Shown here: positions 23,019 through 31,446 of the stretch, piece by piece
How positions within the stretch are numbered: the stretch's first letter is position 1
How the letters are laid out: each line of letters opens with the position of its first letter
Assembly: GCA_905214265.1 (NCBI GenBank)
Contig: CAJMLQ010000012.1
Span: forward strand, 1 to 43,264
Length of the DNA stretch: 43,264 nt
Source: an uncultured bacterium
Lineage (GTDB): Bacteria; Bacillota; Clostridia; Oscillospirales; Ruminococcaceae
Reading direction: 5' to 3'
Program-made: the position numbers and the translations under genes
Notes under the pieces: generated by a model
Database searches by the model: none
Seen by the model: only the letters and a program-made list of their open reading frames with translations
Told to the model about the DNA's origin: nothing

Positions 23019-24341
23019 TTACATCATCGGGAAGCGCATCCGACGCTTGCCCTTTTTGCCGGTGAACTGCTTCATCATGGTTTTCATCTGGTCAAACTGC
23101 TTCAGGAGCCGGTTGACGTCCTCCACCCGGGTGCCGGAGCCGGCGGCGATGCGCCGCTTGCGGGACGGGTTGATAATGGAGGGCTTTTCCCGCTCGGCGG
23201 GGGTCATGGAGGTAATCATGGCCTCGACGCGGGCAAACTGCCGCTCGTCGATGTCCATGCTGTCTACCTTAGTGCCCATGCCGGGAAGCATACCCAAAAT
23301 CTGCTTAATAGAGCCCATTTTGGTGACCTGACGGAGATTTTCCAGCAGATCATTCATGTCGAAGCTGTTTTCCTTCATCTTTTTGGCCAGTTTGGCGGCT
23401 TCCTTTTCATCCACCGCGCTCTGGGCCTTTTCGATGAGGGTCAGCACATCTCCCATCCCCAGGATCCGGGAGGCCATCCGTTCGGGGTGGAAAGGCTCCA
23501 GGTCGTCGATTTTCTCACCAATGCCGGAAAATTTGATGGGCTTTCCGGTGACTTGGAGAACCGAGATGGCGGCGCCGCCGCGGGTGTCGGAATCCAGCTT
23601 GGTGAGAATGACGCCGGTGATGGGAAGGGCTTTATTGAAGGTGTCGGCGACATTGACGGCGTCCTGGCCGGTCATGGAGTCGACGACGAGGAGAATTTCG
23701 TTGGGGTTGACGGCGGCCTCGATGTTTTTGAGCTCCTCCATGAGGACCTCATCGATGTGAAGGCGACCGGCGGTATCGATGATGACCAAGTCATTGCCGT
23801 GGTCTTTGGCGAATTTCAGAGCCTCCGAGGCGATGGTGACGGGATTCGTCTGACCCATCTCGAAAACCTGTGCGCCGGCTTTTTCACCGACGATCTTCAG
23901 CTGGTCGATGGCGGCGGGGCGGTAGATGTCGCAGGCCACCAGAAGGGGACGGTGGCCCTGGCTCTTGAAATACTTTGCCAGCTTTGCGGAGTGGGTAGTT
24001 TTACCGCTACCCTGAAGACCGCACATGAGGATGACGCAAGGCGGCCTTGAAGGAAAATTGATACGGGCGTTGTCCCGTCCCATGAGGTTGGTCAGTTCTT
24101 CGTTAACGATCTTGATGACCTGCTGGGCGGGAGTCAGGCTTTCCAGGACTTCCTGGCCCACAGCACGCTCGCTGATGGTCTTGACGAAATCTTTGACGAC
24201 CTTATAGTTGACGTCGGCTTCGAGCAGGGCCATTTTGACTTCCCGCATGGCGTCCTTGATGTCGCTTTCGCTGAGCTTGCCTTTGCTTTTCAGCTTTTTA
24301 AAGGCGGCGGCCAGCTTCTCGGAAAGACTTTCAAAAGCCAA
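23019..24341 (-). CDS. ffh: Signal recognition particle protein Ffh
   Basis: A 440-residue SRP GTPase that delivers nascent membrane proteins to FtsY and the translocon. The N domain is followed by the G domain with the P-loop CGLQGSGKTTHSAKLA, DIYRPAAIDQL, DTAGRLHID, TKLDSDTRGGAA and GEKIDDLEPFHPERMASRILGMGD. The methionine-rich M domain ends with MGSIKQILGMLPGMG, NPSRKRRIAAGSGTRVEDVNRLLKQF and a basic Met-rich tail. Start choice: a GTG at 24350 sits directly against GGAGG, whereas TTG at 24341 is 9 nt away and begins MAFESLSEKL, the canonical Ffh N-terminus. I therefore call TTG. It is downstream of ylxM. Confidence 0.96.
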   Translation of the reverse strand: MAFESLSEKLAAAFKKLKSKGKLSESDIKDAMREVKMALLEADVNYKVVKDFVKTISERAVGQEVLESLTPAQQVIKIVNEELTNLMGRDNARINFPSRPPCVILMCGLQGSGKTTHSAKLAKYFKSQGHRPLLVACDIYRPAAIDQLKIVGEKAGAQVFEMGQTNPVTIASEALKFAKDHGNDLVIIDTAGRLHIDEVLMEELKNIEAAVNPNEILLVVDSMTGQDAVNVADTFNKALPITGVILTKLDSDTRGGAAISVLQVTGKPIKFSGIGEKIDDLEPFHPERMASRILGMGDVLTLIEKAQSAVDEKEAAKLAKKMKENSFDMNDLLENLRQVTKMGSIKQILGMLPGMGTKVDSMDIDERQFARVEAMITSMTPAEREKPSIINPSRKRRIAAGSGTRVEDVNRLLKQFDQMKTMMKQFTGKKGKRRMRFPMM

Positions 24342-24383
24342 ATTCTGCACCCTCCTCTATACAAATCGTAAAAAACAACGTTT

Positions 24384-24758
24384 TTATCCAAAATTTTCGT
24401 CCAGATAGCCGTTAAGCAGCTGTCGGACGGTCCGGGCATTTTCATCAATGGACTGGGAAAAGGTGAATCCGCGGTTGACGCGCTCGATTTCCATGCAGCG
24501 AGCGGTGATCTCCTCGGTGACGGCGACGAGACGCTTAAATTTTTCAGCGAAATGGAGCTTTTCCTCCAGTTCTAGGAGGTAGGCTTCCCCGCGCTTGATG
24601 CTATCGCGGACGCCCTGGCGGGTGATCTCCTCATGCTCTGCGATTTCAGCCAGGGAAAGGTCTTGGTTATAATAGAGCTCCATAACGTCCCGTTGTTTGT
24701 CGGTGAGCATATCTCCGTAAAGGTCCAGGAGGTCCGAAATGGCCAGATTTTTGCTCAT
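24384..24758 (-). CDS. ylxM: YlxM-family HTH protein (SRP operon)
   Basis: A 124-residue protein. Its N-terminal half is a sigma-70 region 4-like helix-turn-helix (LLDLYGDMLTDKQRDVMELYYNQDLSLAEIAEHEEITRQGVRDSIKRGE), followed by a coiled-coil-like segment (YLLELEEKLHFAEKFKRLVAVTEEI). YlxM/p13 proteins precede ffh in Firmicutes; streptococcal YlxM binds SRP and RNA. Here it precedes ffh by 42 bp and is the first gene after a perfect promoter. The ATG at 24758 follows AAAGGAAGGACGCCC. Confidence 0.93.
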   Translation of the reverse strand: MSKNLAISDLLDLYGDMLTDKQRDVMELYYNQDLSLAEIAEHEEITRQGVRDSIKRGEAYLLELEEKLHFAEKFKRLVAVTEEITARCMEIERVNRGFTFSQSIDENARTVRQLLNGYLDENFG

Positions 24759-24814
24759 GGGCGTCCTTCCTTTCCCGTTTTGGAGGTGTAAACCTTTTTC
24801 CTTTACAAGGTATT

Positions 24815-24843
24815 ATTATATCGGAAAGGCGGCAGGCTGTCAA
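24815..24843 (-). promoter_or_regulatory. Consensus promoter of the ylxM-ffh-rpsP operon
   Basis: Minus strand TTGACA (24843-24838), 17-nt spacer, TATAAT (24820-24815): an exact sigma-A consensus, fitting a strongly expressed housekeeping operon. It lies immediately after the NUDIX gene stop. Confidence 0.92.
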
Positions 24844-24853
24844 GTGGTTTCCT

Positions 24854-25465
24854 TTACAACGGAGAAATTTCCGGGAATTCTCTGATTCGCACAAAACGCG
24901 GGAAAGCTTCTCCGTTTTTTGTGACGGTTTCGCTGAACATCAGAGCCGGGCGCACCCAAACCTCACCCTCGCCGTAGAGAGCGCGGTAAACGGCCATAGG
25001 CTCCAGGGTCTCGGAGTGGCGGGCCAGAGCGAGGAGCTGATACTCCTTTCCTTTATAATGGCGGTAACGGCCGGGACAGAGGCTGTAAGCTGCGGCCAGG
25101 CGAACGACCAATTCCGTGTCGGCGGGGCAGAAGGATAGGCCAGTCAGGTCCTCCGGGGCGGCCCAGAGAAGTTCGGTGTGGACGGAAGGGGATGGCTCGC
25201 CATTTTCCAAAAGAGCGAAAAAGAAAGACAGATGGACTTCCCGGTCCGGGTATTGGTGGGTGATTTCAGCGCAAAGGCCACCCACTGATATGGAAACGCC
25301 CAATTCTTCCCGGCACTCCCGGCGGAGAGTCTCCGGCAGGGTCTCGCCGGGCTCCCGTTTGCCGCCAGGAAACTCCCAAAGCCCGGTGCAGCTGCCGGTT
25401 CCTCCGCGTTTTCCGATGAGGATACGGCCATTCCGTTCGATGATGGCTGCGGCGACTTCGATCAT
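24854..25465 (-). CDS. NUDIX (MutT-like) hydrolase fused to a DUF1653 domain
   Basis: A 203-residue two-domain protein. Residues 1-130 are a MutT-type NUDIX domain (MIEVAAAIIERNGRILIGKR) with the box GGKREPGETLPETLRRECREELGV, matching GX5EX7REUXEEXGU. This is the 8-oxo-dGTP hydrolase-like class, with FPGGK just before. From about residue 135 a second module reads GRYRHYKGKEYQLLALARHSETLEPMAVYRAL and ends LMFSETV, FPRFVRI; this is the DUF1653 family, normally a stand-alone protein of about 70 residues. The first domain probably cleans oxidised nucleotides or related diphosphates; the second has no known function. The ATG at 25465 follows AAAGGAGAACGTT. It lies 77 bp after leuB. Confidence 0.88.
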   Translation of the reverse strand: MIEVAAAIIERNGRILIGKRGGTGSCTGLWEFPGGKREPGETLPETLRRECREELGVSISVGGLCAEITHQYPDREVHLSFFFALLENGEPSPSVHTELLWAAPEDLTGLSFCPADTELVVRLAAAYSLCPGRYRHYKGKEYQLLALARHSETLEPMAVYRALYGEGEVWVRPALMFSETVTKNGEAFPRFVRIREFPEISPL

Positions 25466-25489
25466 AACGTTCTCCTTTCAAAAGGGAAA

Positions 25490-25510
25490 CTGCCCCGAAG
25501 TACGGAGCAG
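25490..25510 (-). terminator. Weak hairpin between leuB and the NUDIX gene
   Basis: On the minus strand, CTGCTCCG / CGGGGCAG (one G-T pair) with a TACTT loop, followed by TTTCCCTTTT. It could end the leu transcript partially. Confidence 0.35.
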
Positions 25511-25542
25511 AATCATGATACAAAATGTAGAACTTTTGAGAA

Positions 25543-26616
25543 TTATCCGATTTGTTCCAAAATTTTGGTGCCCATTTCCTGGCAGCCCACTCGGGTGCAG
25601 CCTTTGCTCAGGATGTCAGCGGTGCGGAAACCAGCGTCTAGGACCCGGTCTACGGCAGCTTCGATGCAGGTGGCCTCTTCGTCCAGATTAAAGGAGTGGC
25701 GGAGCATCATGGCAGCGGAGAGAATGGTGCCGATGGGATTGGCGATGTCCTGGCCAGCGATATCAGGGGCGGAGCCGTGGATAGGCTCATACATGCCACG
25801 GGTTCCCTCGCCCAGGGAGGCGGAGGCCATCATGCCAATAGAGCCGGTAATCATGCTGGCTTCGTCGGAGAGAATGTCGCCGAAGAGGTTTTCGGTGACG
25901 ATGACGTCGAACTGGGATGGGTCTTTGACCAGCTGCATGGCGGCGTTATCCACCAGCATATCCGCGCAGGCGATGTCAGGATATCCGGCGGCGATCTGAT
26001 GGACCACCTTCCGCCAGAGCCGAGAGGTGTCCAGAACGTTGGCCTTGTCCACGGAGGTGACGCGGCTGCGGCGCTTGCGGGCGACGGAAAAGGCGGTTCG
26101 GGCAATGCGTTCAACTTCGTGTACGGCGTAGGTCATATCGTCGTGGGCGGTGAGCTCACCGTTTTCTTCAGCTGTGACATGGGCGCCGAAGTAGGCACCG
26201 CCGATCAGCTCCCGGACCATCATCAGATCGATGCCCCGGGCGGTGATCTCCGGCTTCAGGGGGGAGGCTTCTGCCAGCTGTGGGAAGAGCCGGGCCGGGC
26301 GGAGGTTGGCGTAGAGCCCCATGGCCGAACGGATGCCCAGGAGGGCCGCTTCCGGGCGGATCTCCTTGGGAACGCCGTCCCATTTGGGGCCGCCCACCGC
26401 ACCCAGGAGAACGCTGTCACAGTCCAGGCATTTTTGCAGGGATTCCTTCGGCAGAGAGGTGCCGCAGGCGTCGATGGCGCAGCCGCCGGCGAGAATCTCC
26501 TGATAGGTGAAGGTATGGCCGTATTTTGCGGCGATCCGGTCTAGGACGCGGAGAGCCTGGGCGACGATCTCGGGGCCGATGCCGTCGCCGCGGATGACGG
26601 TGATGGTTTTCTGCAT
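25543..26616 (-). CDS. leuB: 3-isopropylmalate dehydrogenase
   Basis: A 357-residue NAD-dependent decarboxylating dehydrogenase that converts 3-isopropylmalate to 2-oxoisocaproate in leucine synthesis. Family signatures are IRGDGIGPEIV at the N-terminus, GAVGGPKWD, LRPARLFPQL (substrate arginines), VRELIGGAYFG, VTSVDKANVLDTSRLWR, the metal-binding NLFGDILSDEAS and the NAD-binding EPIHGSAPDIAGQDIANPIGT. Length is normal. The ATG at 26616 follows AAGGAGCAATTTCC. It is the last leu gene, 22 bp after leuD, and is controlled by the T-box leader upstream of leuA. Confidence 0.97.
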   Translation of the reverse strand: MQKTITVIRGDGIGPEIVAQALRVLDRIAAKYGHTFTYQEILAGGCAIDACGTSLPKESLQKCLDCDSVLLGAVGGPKWDGVPKEIRPEAALLGIRSAMGLYANLRPARLFPQLAEASPLKPEITARGIDLMMVRELIGGAYFGAHVTAEENGELTAHDDMTYAVHEVERIARTAFSVARKRRSRVTSVDKANVLDTSRLWRKVVHQIAAGYPDIACADMLVDNAAMQLVKDPSQFDVIVTENLFGDILSDEASMITGSIGMMASASLGEGTRGMYEPIHGSAPDIAGQDIANPIGTILSAAMMLRHSFNLDEEATCIEAAVDRVLDAGFRTADILSKGCTRVGCQEMGTKILEQIG

Positions 26617-26638
26617 GGAAATTGCTCCTTCCGGGTTT

Positions 26639-27118
26639 TTATTTCAGGGAGTTAAGCAGCCCGCCCTTGCGGATGATATCCTTGATGAAATCCGGGAAAG
26701 GTTCGGCCTGGTAGGTCTCGTTTTTGGTGAGGTTTTGGATCAGGCCGGTATCAAAATCTACGGAGATCTCGTCTCCTGCGGAAATGCGGTCACTGGCTTC
26801 GGGGCACTCCAAGATGGCCAGGCCAATGTTGATGGCGTTGCGGTAGAAAATCCGGGCGAAGGTCTTGGCGATAACACAGGAGATCCCGGCGGCCTTGATG
26901 GCAATGGGAGCGTGCTCCCGGGAGGAGCCGCAGCCGAAATTCTGGCCGCCCACCAGGATGTCGTCAGGGCGGATTTTTTTGGTGAAATCTTTATCGATAT
27001 CCTCCATGCAGTGGACGGCCAGTTCCTTGGGATCGGAGGTATTGAGGTAACGGGCGGGGATGATGACGTCGGTGTCGACGTTGTCGCCGTATTTGTGAGC
27101 GATTCCGTGGGCGTTCAT
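26639..27118 (-). CDS. leuD: 3-isopropylmalate dehydratase small subunit
   Basis: A 159-residue swivel domain of isopropylmalate isomerase, of the short LeuD2 type that pairs with a 420-residue LeuC. It has the characteristic YGDNVDTDVIIPARYL near the start, DDILVGGQNFGCGSSREHAPIAIKAAG, and FYRNAINIGL. Together with LeuC it isomerises 2- to 3-isopropylmalate. The ATG at 27118 is reached 30 bp after leuC, with AAAGGACTGATTG upstream. Confidence 0.96.
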   Translation of the reverse strand: MNAHGIAHKYGDNVDTDVIIPARYLNTSDPKELAVHCMEDIDKDFTKKIRPDDILVGGQNFGCGSSREHAPIAIKAAGISCVIAKTFARIFYRNAINIGLAILECPEASDRISAGDEISVDFDTGLIQNLTKNETYQAEPFPDFIKDIIRKGGLLNSLK

Positions 27119-27148
27119 AAATCAATCAGTCCTTTCGATGAAGTCCAG

Positions 27149-28405
27149 TCAGGCCAGGGGGCTGGCCAGCTTTCCGGCAATGGCGGAGGCGGCGGCAACG
27201 GCGGGGCTGGCCAGATAGACCTCCGAATCTACGTGGCCCATCCGGCCCACAAAATTGCGGTTGGTGGTGGCTACGGCCCGTTCGCCGGCAGCTAGGATCC
27301 CCATGTAGCCGCCCAGGCAGGGACCGCAGGTGGGGGTGGAGACGGCGCAGCCCGCGTCGATGAAAATCTCCATATAGCCCAGTCGGACGCAGTCTTTCCA
27401 GACCTGCTGGGTGGCGGGGATGATGATGCAGCGGACACCGGGGGCGACTTTTTTGCCCCGGAGGATTTCCGCTGCGACGGCCATATCCGAAAGGCGGCCA
27501 TTGGTGCAGGATCCAATAACTACCTGGTCAATGGGGATCTCGCCGATTTCGCCGAAGGTTTTTGCATTTTCAGGGAGGTGGGGGAAGGCCACGGTGGGCT
27601 CTATCTCCGAGAGGTTCACTTCGATGGTCTGGTCATAGACAGCGTCGGGGTCGGCAGTATAGGTGGTTACAGGGCGGTCCATCCGGCCATGGATGTAGTC
27701 CATGGTGACTTCGTCCACCTCAAAGATACCGTTTTTCGCGCCAGCTTCGATGGCCATGTTGGCGATACAGAGGCGGTCGTCCATAGTGAGGCCCTTCAGG
27801 CCGGGACCGGTGAATTCCATGGATTTGTAAAGAGCACCGTCCACGCCAATCCGACCGATGATGTGGAGGATTACGTCCTTGCCGGAAACATAGGGCTTTA
27901 ATTCACCGGTAATGTGGAATTTGATGGCGGAGGGGACCTTGAACCAGGCCTCGCCGGTGGCCATGGCGGCGGCCATGTCCGTAGACCCGACGCCGGTGGA
28001 GAAGGCTCCCAGTGCACCATAGGTGCAGGTGTGGGAGTCCGCACCGATGATACACTCGCCGGGGGCAACCAACCCTTTTTCCGGGAGAAGGGCGTGCTCG
28101 ATGCCCATCTGCCCCACGTCAAAATAATTGGCGATGTCAAAGCGCTTGGCGAAGGCCCGGCACTGCTGGCATTGGGCGGCGGCCTTGATATCTTTGTTGG
28201 GGGCGAAGTGGTCCATGACCAGGGAAATCTTCTCCCGGTCGAAGATGGAGGAAAAGCCCGCCTTTTCAAATTCATTGATGGCTACGGGGGAGGTGATGTC
28301 GTTGCCCAAAACCATATCCAGCTTGGTGCGGATCAGCTGGCCCGCCTTGACCTCGGGGAGGCCGGCGTGGGCCGCCAGGATCTTTTGGGTCATTGTCATT
28401 GCCAT
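27149..28405 (-). CDS. leuC: 3-isopropylmalate dehydratase large subunit
   Basis: A 418-residue aconitase-superfamily protein of the shorter bacterial/archaeal LeuC2 type. MTMTQKILAAHAG starts the protein; DHFAPNKDI, GADSHTCTYGALGAFSTGVGSTDMA and GSCTNGRLSDM follow. The last, with TPTCGPCLGG, supplies the three cysteines of the [4Fe-4S] cluster. NRNFVGRMGH near the C-terminus is also typical. The start ATG at 28405 is about 9 nt from AAAGGATG; an ATG three codons earlier would overlap that site. It follows leuA by 25 bp. The oxygen-sensitive cluster fits an anaerobe. Confidence 0.96.
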   Translation of the reverse strand: MAMTMTQKILAAHAGLPEVKAGQLIRTKLDMVLGNDITSPVAINEFEKAGFSSIFDREKISLVMDHFAPNKDIKAAAQCQQCRAFAKRFDIANYFDVGQMGIEHALLPEKGLVAPGECIIGADSHTCTYGALGAFSTGVGSTDMAAAMATGEAWFKVPSAIKFHITGELKPYVSGKDVILHIIGRIGVDGALYKSMEFTGPGLKGLTMDDRLCIANMAIEAGAKNGIFEVDEVTMDYIHGRMDRPVTTYTADPDAVYDQTIEVNLSEIEPTVAFPHLPENAKTFGEIGEIPIDQVVIGSCTNGRLSDMAVAAEILRGKKVAPGVRCIIIPATQQVWKDCVRLGYMEIFIDAGCAVSTPTCGPCLGGYMGILAAGERAVATTNRNFVGRMGHVDSEVYLASPAVAAASAIAGKLASPLA

Positions 28406-28430
28406 GAAAATCATCCTTTCCAGAAGTATG

Positions 28431-30101
28431 TCAGCGGATCATCCGGTTGACGGCGGAGAAGAGGGCCTTGACGGAGGCATAGATGATATCGTCCTGGATG
28501 CCGACGCCCCAGAAGGTTTGGCCGTCTTCGCCGGTGATGGAAACATAGGCCACCGCCTGGGAGTTGGAGCCCTCCTCCAGGGCGTGTTCTTTATAAGTCA
28601 GGTTGGAGAAGCGGACGCCGAGATTTTCCCGGATGGCGTTGGAGACCGCGTCCAGACGACCGTTGCCGGAGCCGGTAATCTCCCAGGTCTTGCCGTCCCG
28701 CTGGATAGTCAGAGTGGCGTGGATGCCGCCGTTGCGGGTATAATGATAGTCGGCAAGGCGGATGGGGTTCTCCAGGTTGACATATTCGGTGTGGAAGACA
28801 TCCAGTACCTCCTGGGGACTCATCTCCTGATGCTTGTGATCCGAGACGCCTTTGACGATGTAGCCGAATTCCTCCCGCATCTTCTTGGGAAGGTCGTAGC
28901 CGAAGTTCTGCTCCAGCAGGTAGCCGATGCCGCCTTTGCCGGACTGGGAGTTGATACGGATAACGTCGGTCTGGTATTCCCGGCCCACGTCCTGGGGATC
29001 GATGGGGAGGTAAGGGACGGTCCAGAGGGGACACTGGCGCTCCTCCCGCCACTTCATGCCTTTGGCAATAGCATCCTGGTGGGAACCGGAGAAAGCGGCG
29101 AAGACCAGCTTGCCGGAATAAGGCTGGCGGTCGTAGACATGCATCCGGGTCACCCGCTCGTAAAGCTCCGTGATCTCCGGCATGTTGGAGAAGTCCAGCT
29201 TCGGGTCCACACCCTGGGAGAAGAGGTTCATGCCAAGGGTGACGATGTCCACGTTACCGGTGCGCTCCCCGTTGCCGAAGAGGGTGCCTTCCACCCGTTC
29301 TGCCCCGGCCAGAAGCGCCATTTCGGTGTCAGCCACGGCGCAGCCCCGGTCGTTATGGGGGTGGACCGAGAGAATGACGTTTTCCCGGTACCGGAGGTTT
29401 TCCGACATAAATTCGACCTGGTTGGCATAAATGTGGGGCATGGAGACGGAAACCGTGACGGGGAGGTTGATGATGACTTTGTTGTCCGGTGTGGGCTTCC
29501 AGACCTCCAGGACGGCGTTGCAGATCTCCAGGGCGAAATCCATTTCGGTGCCGGTGAAGCTCTCCGGGGAATATTCGAAGCGGAGATTTCCGTCAAAGTC
29601 CTTGGCATACTGGTTGAAAAGCCGGGCGCCGGAAACGGCGATGTCGATGATCTCCTCTCTGGACTTGCGGAAGACCTGCTCCCGCTGGGCCACGGAGGTG
29701 GAGTTGTACAGGTGAACCACTGCGTTTTTGCAGCCGCTGAGGGATTCGAAGGTCTTTTTGATGATATGTTCCCGGGACTGGGTGAGAACCTGGACCGTGA
29801 CATCGGCGGGAATCAGGTCCTTCTCGATGAGCGTTCGGAGAAAGTTATACTCCGTTTCGGAGGCGGCGGGGAAGCCCACCTCGATCTCCTTGAAGCCGAT
29901 CTTGCAGAGAAGCTGGAAGAATTCCACTTTTTCCTCCAGGCTCATGGGAATGATCAGGGACTGATTGCCGTCCCGGAGGTCCACGCTGCACCAGGCCGGC
30001 GCTTTTTCAATATGGTCTTTCCGCATCCATTTTCCCAAGGGCTTTTCCGGGGTCTGGGGCGGGAGAAAATAGTTGATGGAGTATTTTTGATAATTTTTCA
30101 T
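28431..30101 (-). CDS. leuA: 2-isopropylmalate synthase (long LeuA2 type)
   Basis: A 556-residue enzyme that condenses acetyl-CoA with 2-oxoisovalerate, the committed step of leucine synthesis. It begins MKNYQKYSINYFLPPQTPEKPLGKW and carries the DRE-TIM signatures APAWCSVDLRDGNQSL and ILSVHPHNDRGCAVADTEMALLAGAERVEGTLFGNGERTGN. The N-terminal style is the yeast-like LeuA2 subfamily, longer than the E. coli type. The C-terminal 150 residues form the leucine-binding allosteric domain (ATLTIQRDGKTWEITGSGNGRLDAVSNAI). The ATG at 30101 follows AAAGGACGCCTTGT; the frame is open through the leader but that part is the T-box. It is the first gene of leuACDB. Confidence 0.97.
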   Translation of the reverse strand: MKNYQKYSINYFLPPQTPEKPLGKWMRKDHIEKAPAWCSVDLRDGNQSLIIPMSLEEKVEFFQLLCKIGFKEIEVGFPAASETEYNFLRTLIEKDLIPADVTVQVLTQSREHIIKKTFESLSGCKNAVVHLYNSTSVAQREQVFRKSREEIIDIAVSGARLFNQYAKDFDGNLRFEYSPESFTGTEMDFALEICNAVLEVWKPTPDNKVIINLPVTVSVSMPHIYANQVEFMSENLRYRENVILSVHPHNDRGCAVADTEMALLAGAERVEGTLFGNGERTGNVDIVTLGMNLFSQGVDPKLDFSNMPEITELYERVTRMHVYDRQPYSGKLVFAAFSGSHQDAIAKGMKWREERQCPLWTVPYLPIDPQDVGREYQTDVIRINSQSGKGGIGYLLEQNFGYDLPKKMREEFGYIVKGVSDHKHQEMSPQEVLDVFHTEYVNLENPIRLADYHYTRNGGIHATLTIQRDGKTWEITGSGNGRLDAVSNAIRENLGVRFSNLTYKEHALEEGSNSQAVAYVSITGEDGQTFWGVGIQDDIIYASVKALFSAVNRMIR

Positions 30102-30155
30102 ACAAGGCGTCCTTTCCGATCCGCCCGAGCGGATCCTCTGATAGGAGCGGGCAAC

Positions 30156-30195
30156 AAAAAAGCTTCCGTTTCCTGCATTTGCAAGAAACGGAAGC
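30156..30195 (-). terminator. Terminator arm of the T-box leader
   Basis: On the minus strand, GCTTCCGTTTC pairs with GAAACGGAAGC around a 12-nt loop, followed by TTTTTT. The competing antiterminator would use the T-box sequence at 30205-30212 just upstream. Confidence 0.9.
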
Positions 30196-30425
30196 AATCC
30201 TTCCGCGGTACCATTCTTGTTGGCGCAGATGCGCCCGCCTCTGTCCATCGGCGCATTCCGGCGCGAATGGAGTCCCGTGATAACGGTGGGAAAACCCGGT
30301 CCTGCCTACTTGAAACCCGTTCAGCGAACAGCTCGAGGGCCAGCTGGAGTCCGGTCCGGTTCTGCCTCGCACCATCCGGCAGCTCTCTGCGTCCATTTAC
30401 GGAGCCCATATCCCTGTCATAGCTT
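30156..30425 (-). promoter_or_regulatory. T-box riboswitch controlling leuACDB
   Basis: A leader of about 270 nt between the promoter and leuA. The conserved T-box core GGTACCGCGG lies at 30203-30212, directly before the terminator. Upstream are stem I elements: GACGCAGAGAG, GGATGGTGCGAGGCAG and the GAGCTGTTCGCTGAACG segment typical of the end of stem I. T-box leaders read the charging of a tRNA through a specifier codon. A CTC (Leu) triplet in GGACTCCAGC (minus strand, 30350-30348) is a candidate, but I could not fold the stem to prove it; leucine is inferred from the downstream genes. Uncharged tRNA-Leu would favour antitermination. Confidence 0.88.
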
Positions 30426-30436
30426 TTCTATATGTT

Positions 30437-30465
30437 AGTATAGCGGATGAAAAATGTTTTGTCAA
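30437..30465 (-). promoter_or_regulatory. Promoter of the leu operon
   Basis: Minus strand TTGACA (30465-30460), 17-nt spacer, TATACT (30442-30437). It lies immediately upstream of the T-box leader. Confidence 0.88.
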
Positions 30466-30658
30466 TGGGTAACGCGAAATTTTATTTTGCTGAAACGCGA
30501 TTTTTAAAAATAATCAGCATTTGAATAGAATTTTTGACAGCATGGACATAAAAATGTGAACAAAATTTGATTTATTCCTTCTTTCCAAAAAATATGGGCG
30601 AAGTTTTAAGAATGTGCCGGATTTGTTCATAAAAATATCACCTTTTTAATTGTAACTA

Positions 30659-30667
30659 TGTTATAAT
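30659..30667 (+). promoter_or_regulatory. Extended -10 promoter of the two-component system
   Basis: TGTTATAAT (30659-30667): consensus -10 with an extended TG motif and no clear -35, 65 bp before the response regulator ATG. The 190 bp upstream is AT-rich and shows no gene. Confidence 0.55.
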
Positions 30668-30732
30668 ATTCTTACCAATTAAAAAATGAACCTTGCTGCC
30701 CGCTTGCCGGAATTTTCAAGGAGGAATGTCAA

Positions 30733-31431
30733 ATGGCACTGGGAAAGATTTTGGTAGTTGACGACGACAAGAATATCTGCGAATTGCTGCGGCTCTATCT
30801 GGAGAAGGAGGGCTACAGCGTGATCCTTGCCCATGACGGGGAGGAGGCGCTTTTGAAGTTCGAGACGCTGCACCCGGAGCTGATCCTATTGGACATCATG
30901 CTTCCCGGGCTGGACGGCTGGCAGGTCTGCCGGGAGATCCGTAAAAAAAGCCAGGTTCCGATCATCATGCTCACGGCCAAAGGGGAAACCTTCGATAAGG
31001 TCCTGGGCCTGGAGCTGGGCGCCGATGACTATGTGGTCAAGCCTTTCGATACCAAAGAGATCATCGCCCGGATCAAGGCAGTCCTGCGCCGGATCGGTCA
31101 GAACAGCCAGCAGACGGATCTGAAAGAGGTCTCTTATGACAAGCTGGTGGTCAACATGACCCGCTATGAGTTGAAGGTGGACGGGAAGATTATCGACACC
31201 CCGCCCAAGGAACTGGAGCTTCTGTATCACCTGGCGTCCAACCCCAACCGGGTCTACACCCGTGACCAGCTGCTGGACGAGGTGTGGGGGTTTGAGTACT
31301 ACGGGGATTCCCGCACCATTGACGTCCATGTCAAGCGCCTGCGCGAAAAGCTGGAGGGCGTTTCCGACAAATGGTCGCTGAAAACAGTCTGGGGCGTGGG
31401 ATACAAATTTGAGGTGGTAGACCTGCTGTAA
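30733..31431 (+). CDS. OmpR/PhoB-family response regulator
   Basis: A 232-residue two-domain regulator. The receiver domain has acidic D10-D12, the phospho-acceptor D54 in LILLDIMLPGLDG, T81 in IIMLTAKG and the Lys of DDYVVKPFD. The C-terminal winged helix reads LELLYHLASNPNRVYTRDQLLDEVWGFEYYGDSRTIDVHVKRLREKL, ending VWGVGYKF. The ATG follows AAGGAGGAATGTCAA. It is 15 bp upstream of the kinase gene, which is its evident partner. Order with a kinase and an HtrA protease recalls WalRK-HtrC and CssRS-HtrA of Bacillus, so a role in envelope homeostasis is a reasonable inference. Confidence 0.94.
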   Translation: MALGKILVVDDDKNICELLRLYLEKEGYSVILAHDGEEALLKFETLHPELILLDIMLPGLDGWQVCREIRKKSQVPIIMLTAKGETFDKVLGLELGADDYVVKPFDTKEIIARIKAVLRRIGQNSQQTDLKEVSYDKLVVNMTRYELKVDGKIIDTPPKELELLYHLASNPNRVYTRDQLLDEVWGFEYYGDSRTIDVHVKRLREKLEGVSDKWSLKTVWGVGYKFEVVDLL

Positions 31432-31446
31432 AGGACGGATTCGGAC

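Noticed and set aside
28128..30422. Very long plus-strand open frame opposite leuC and leuA (764 codons)
   Set aside because: It is antisense to two complete, well-conserved enzymes and the T-box leader, has no start signal, and resembles no family. It is a by-product of GC-rich codon use.
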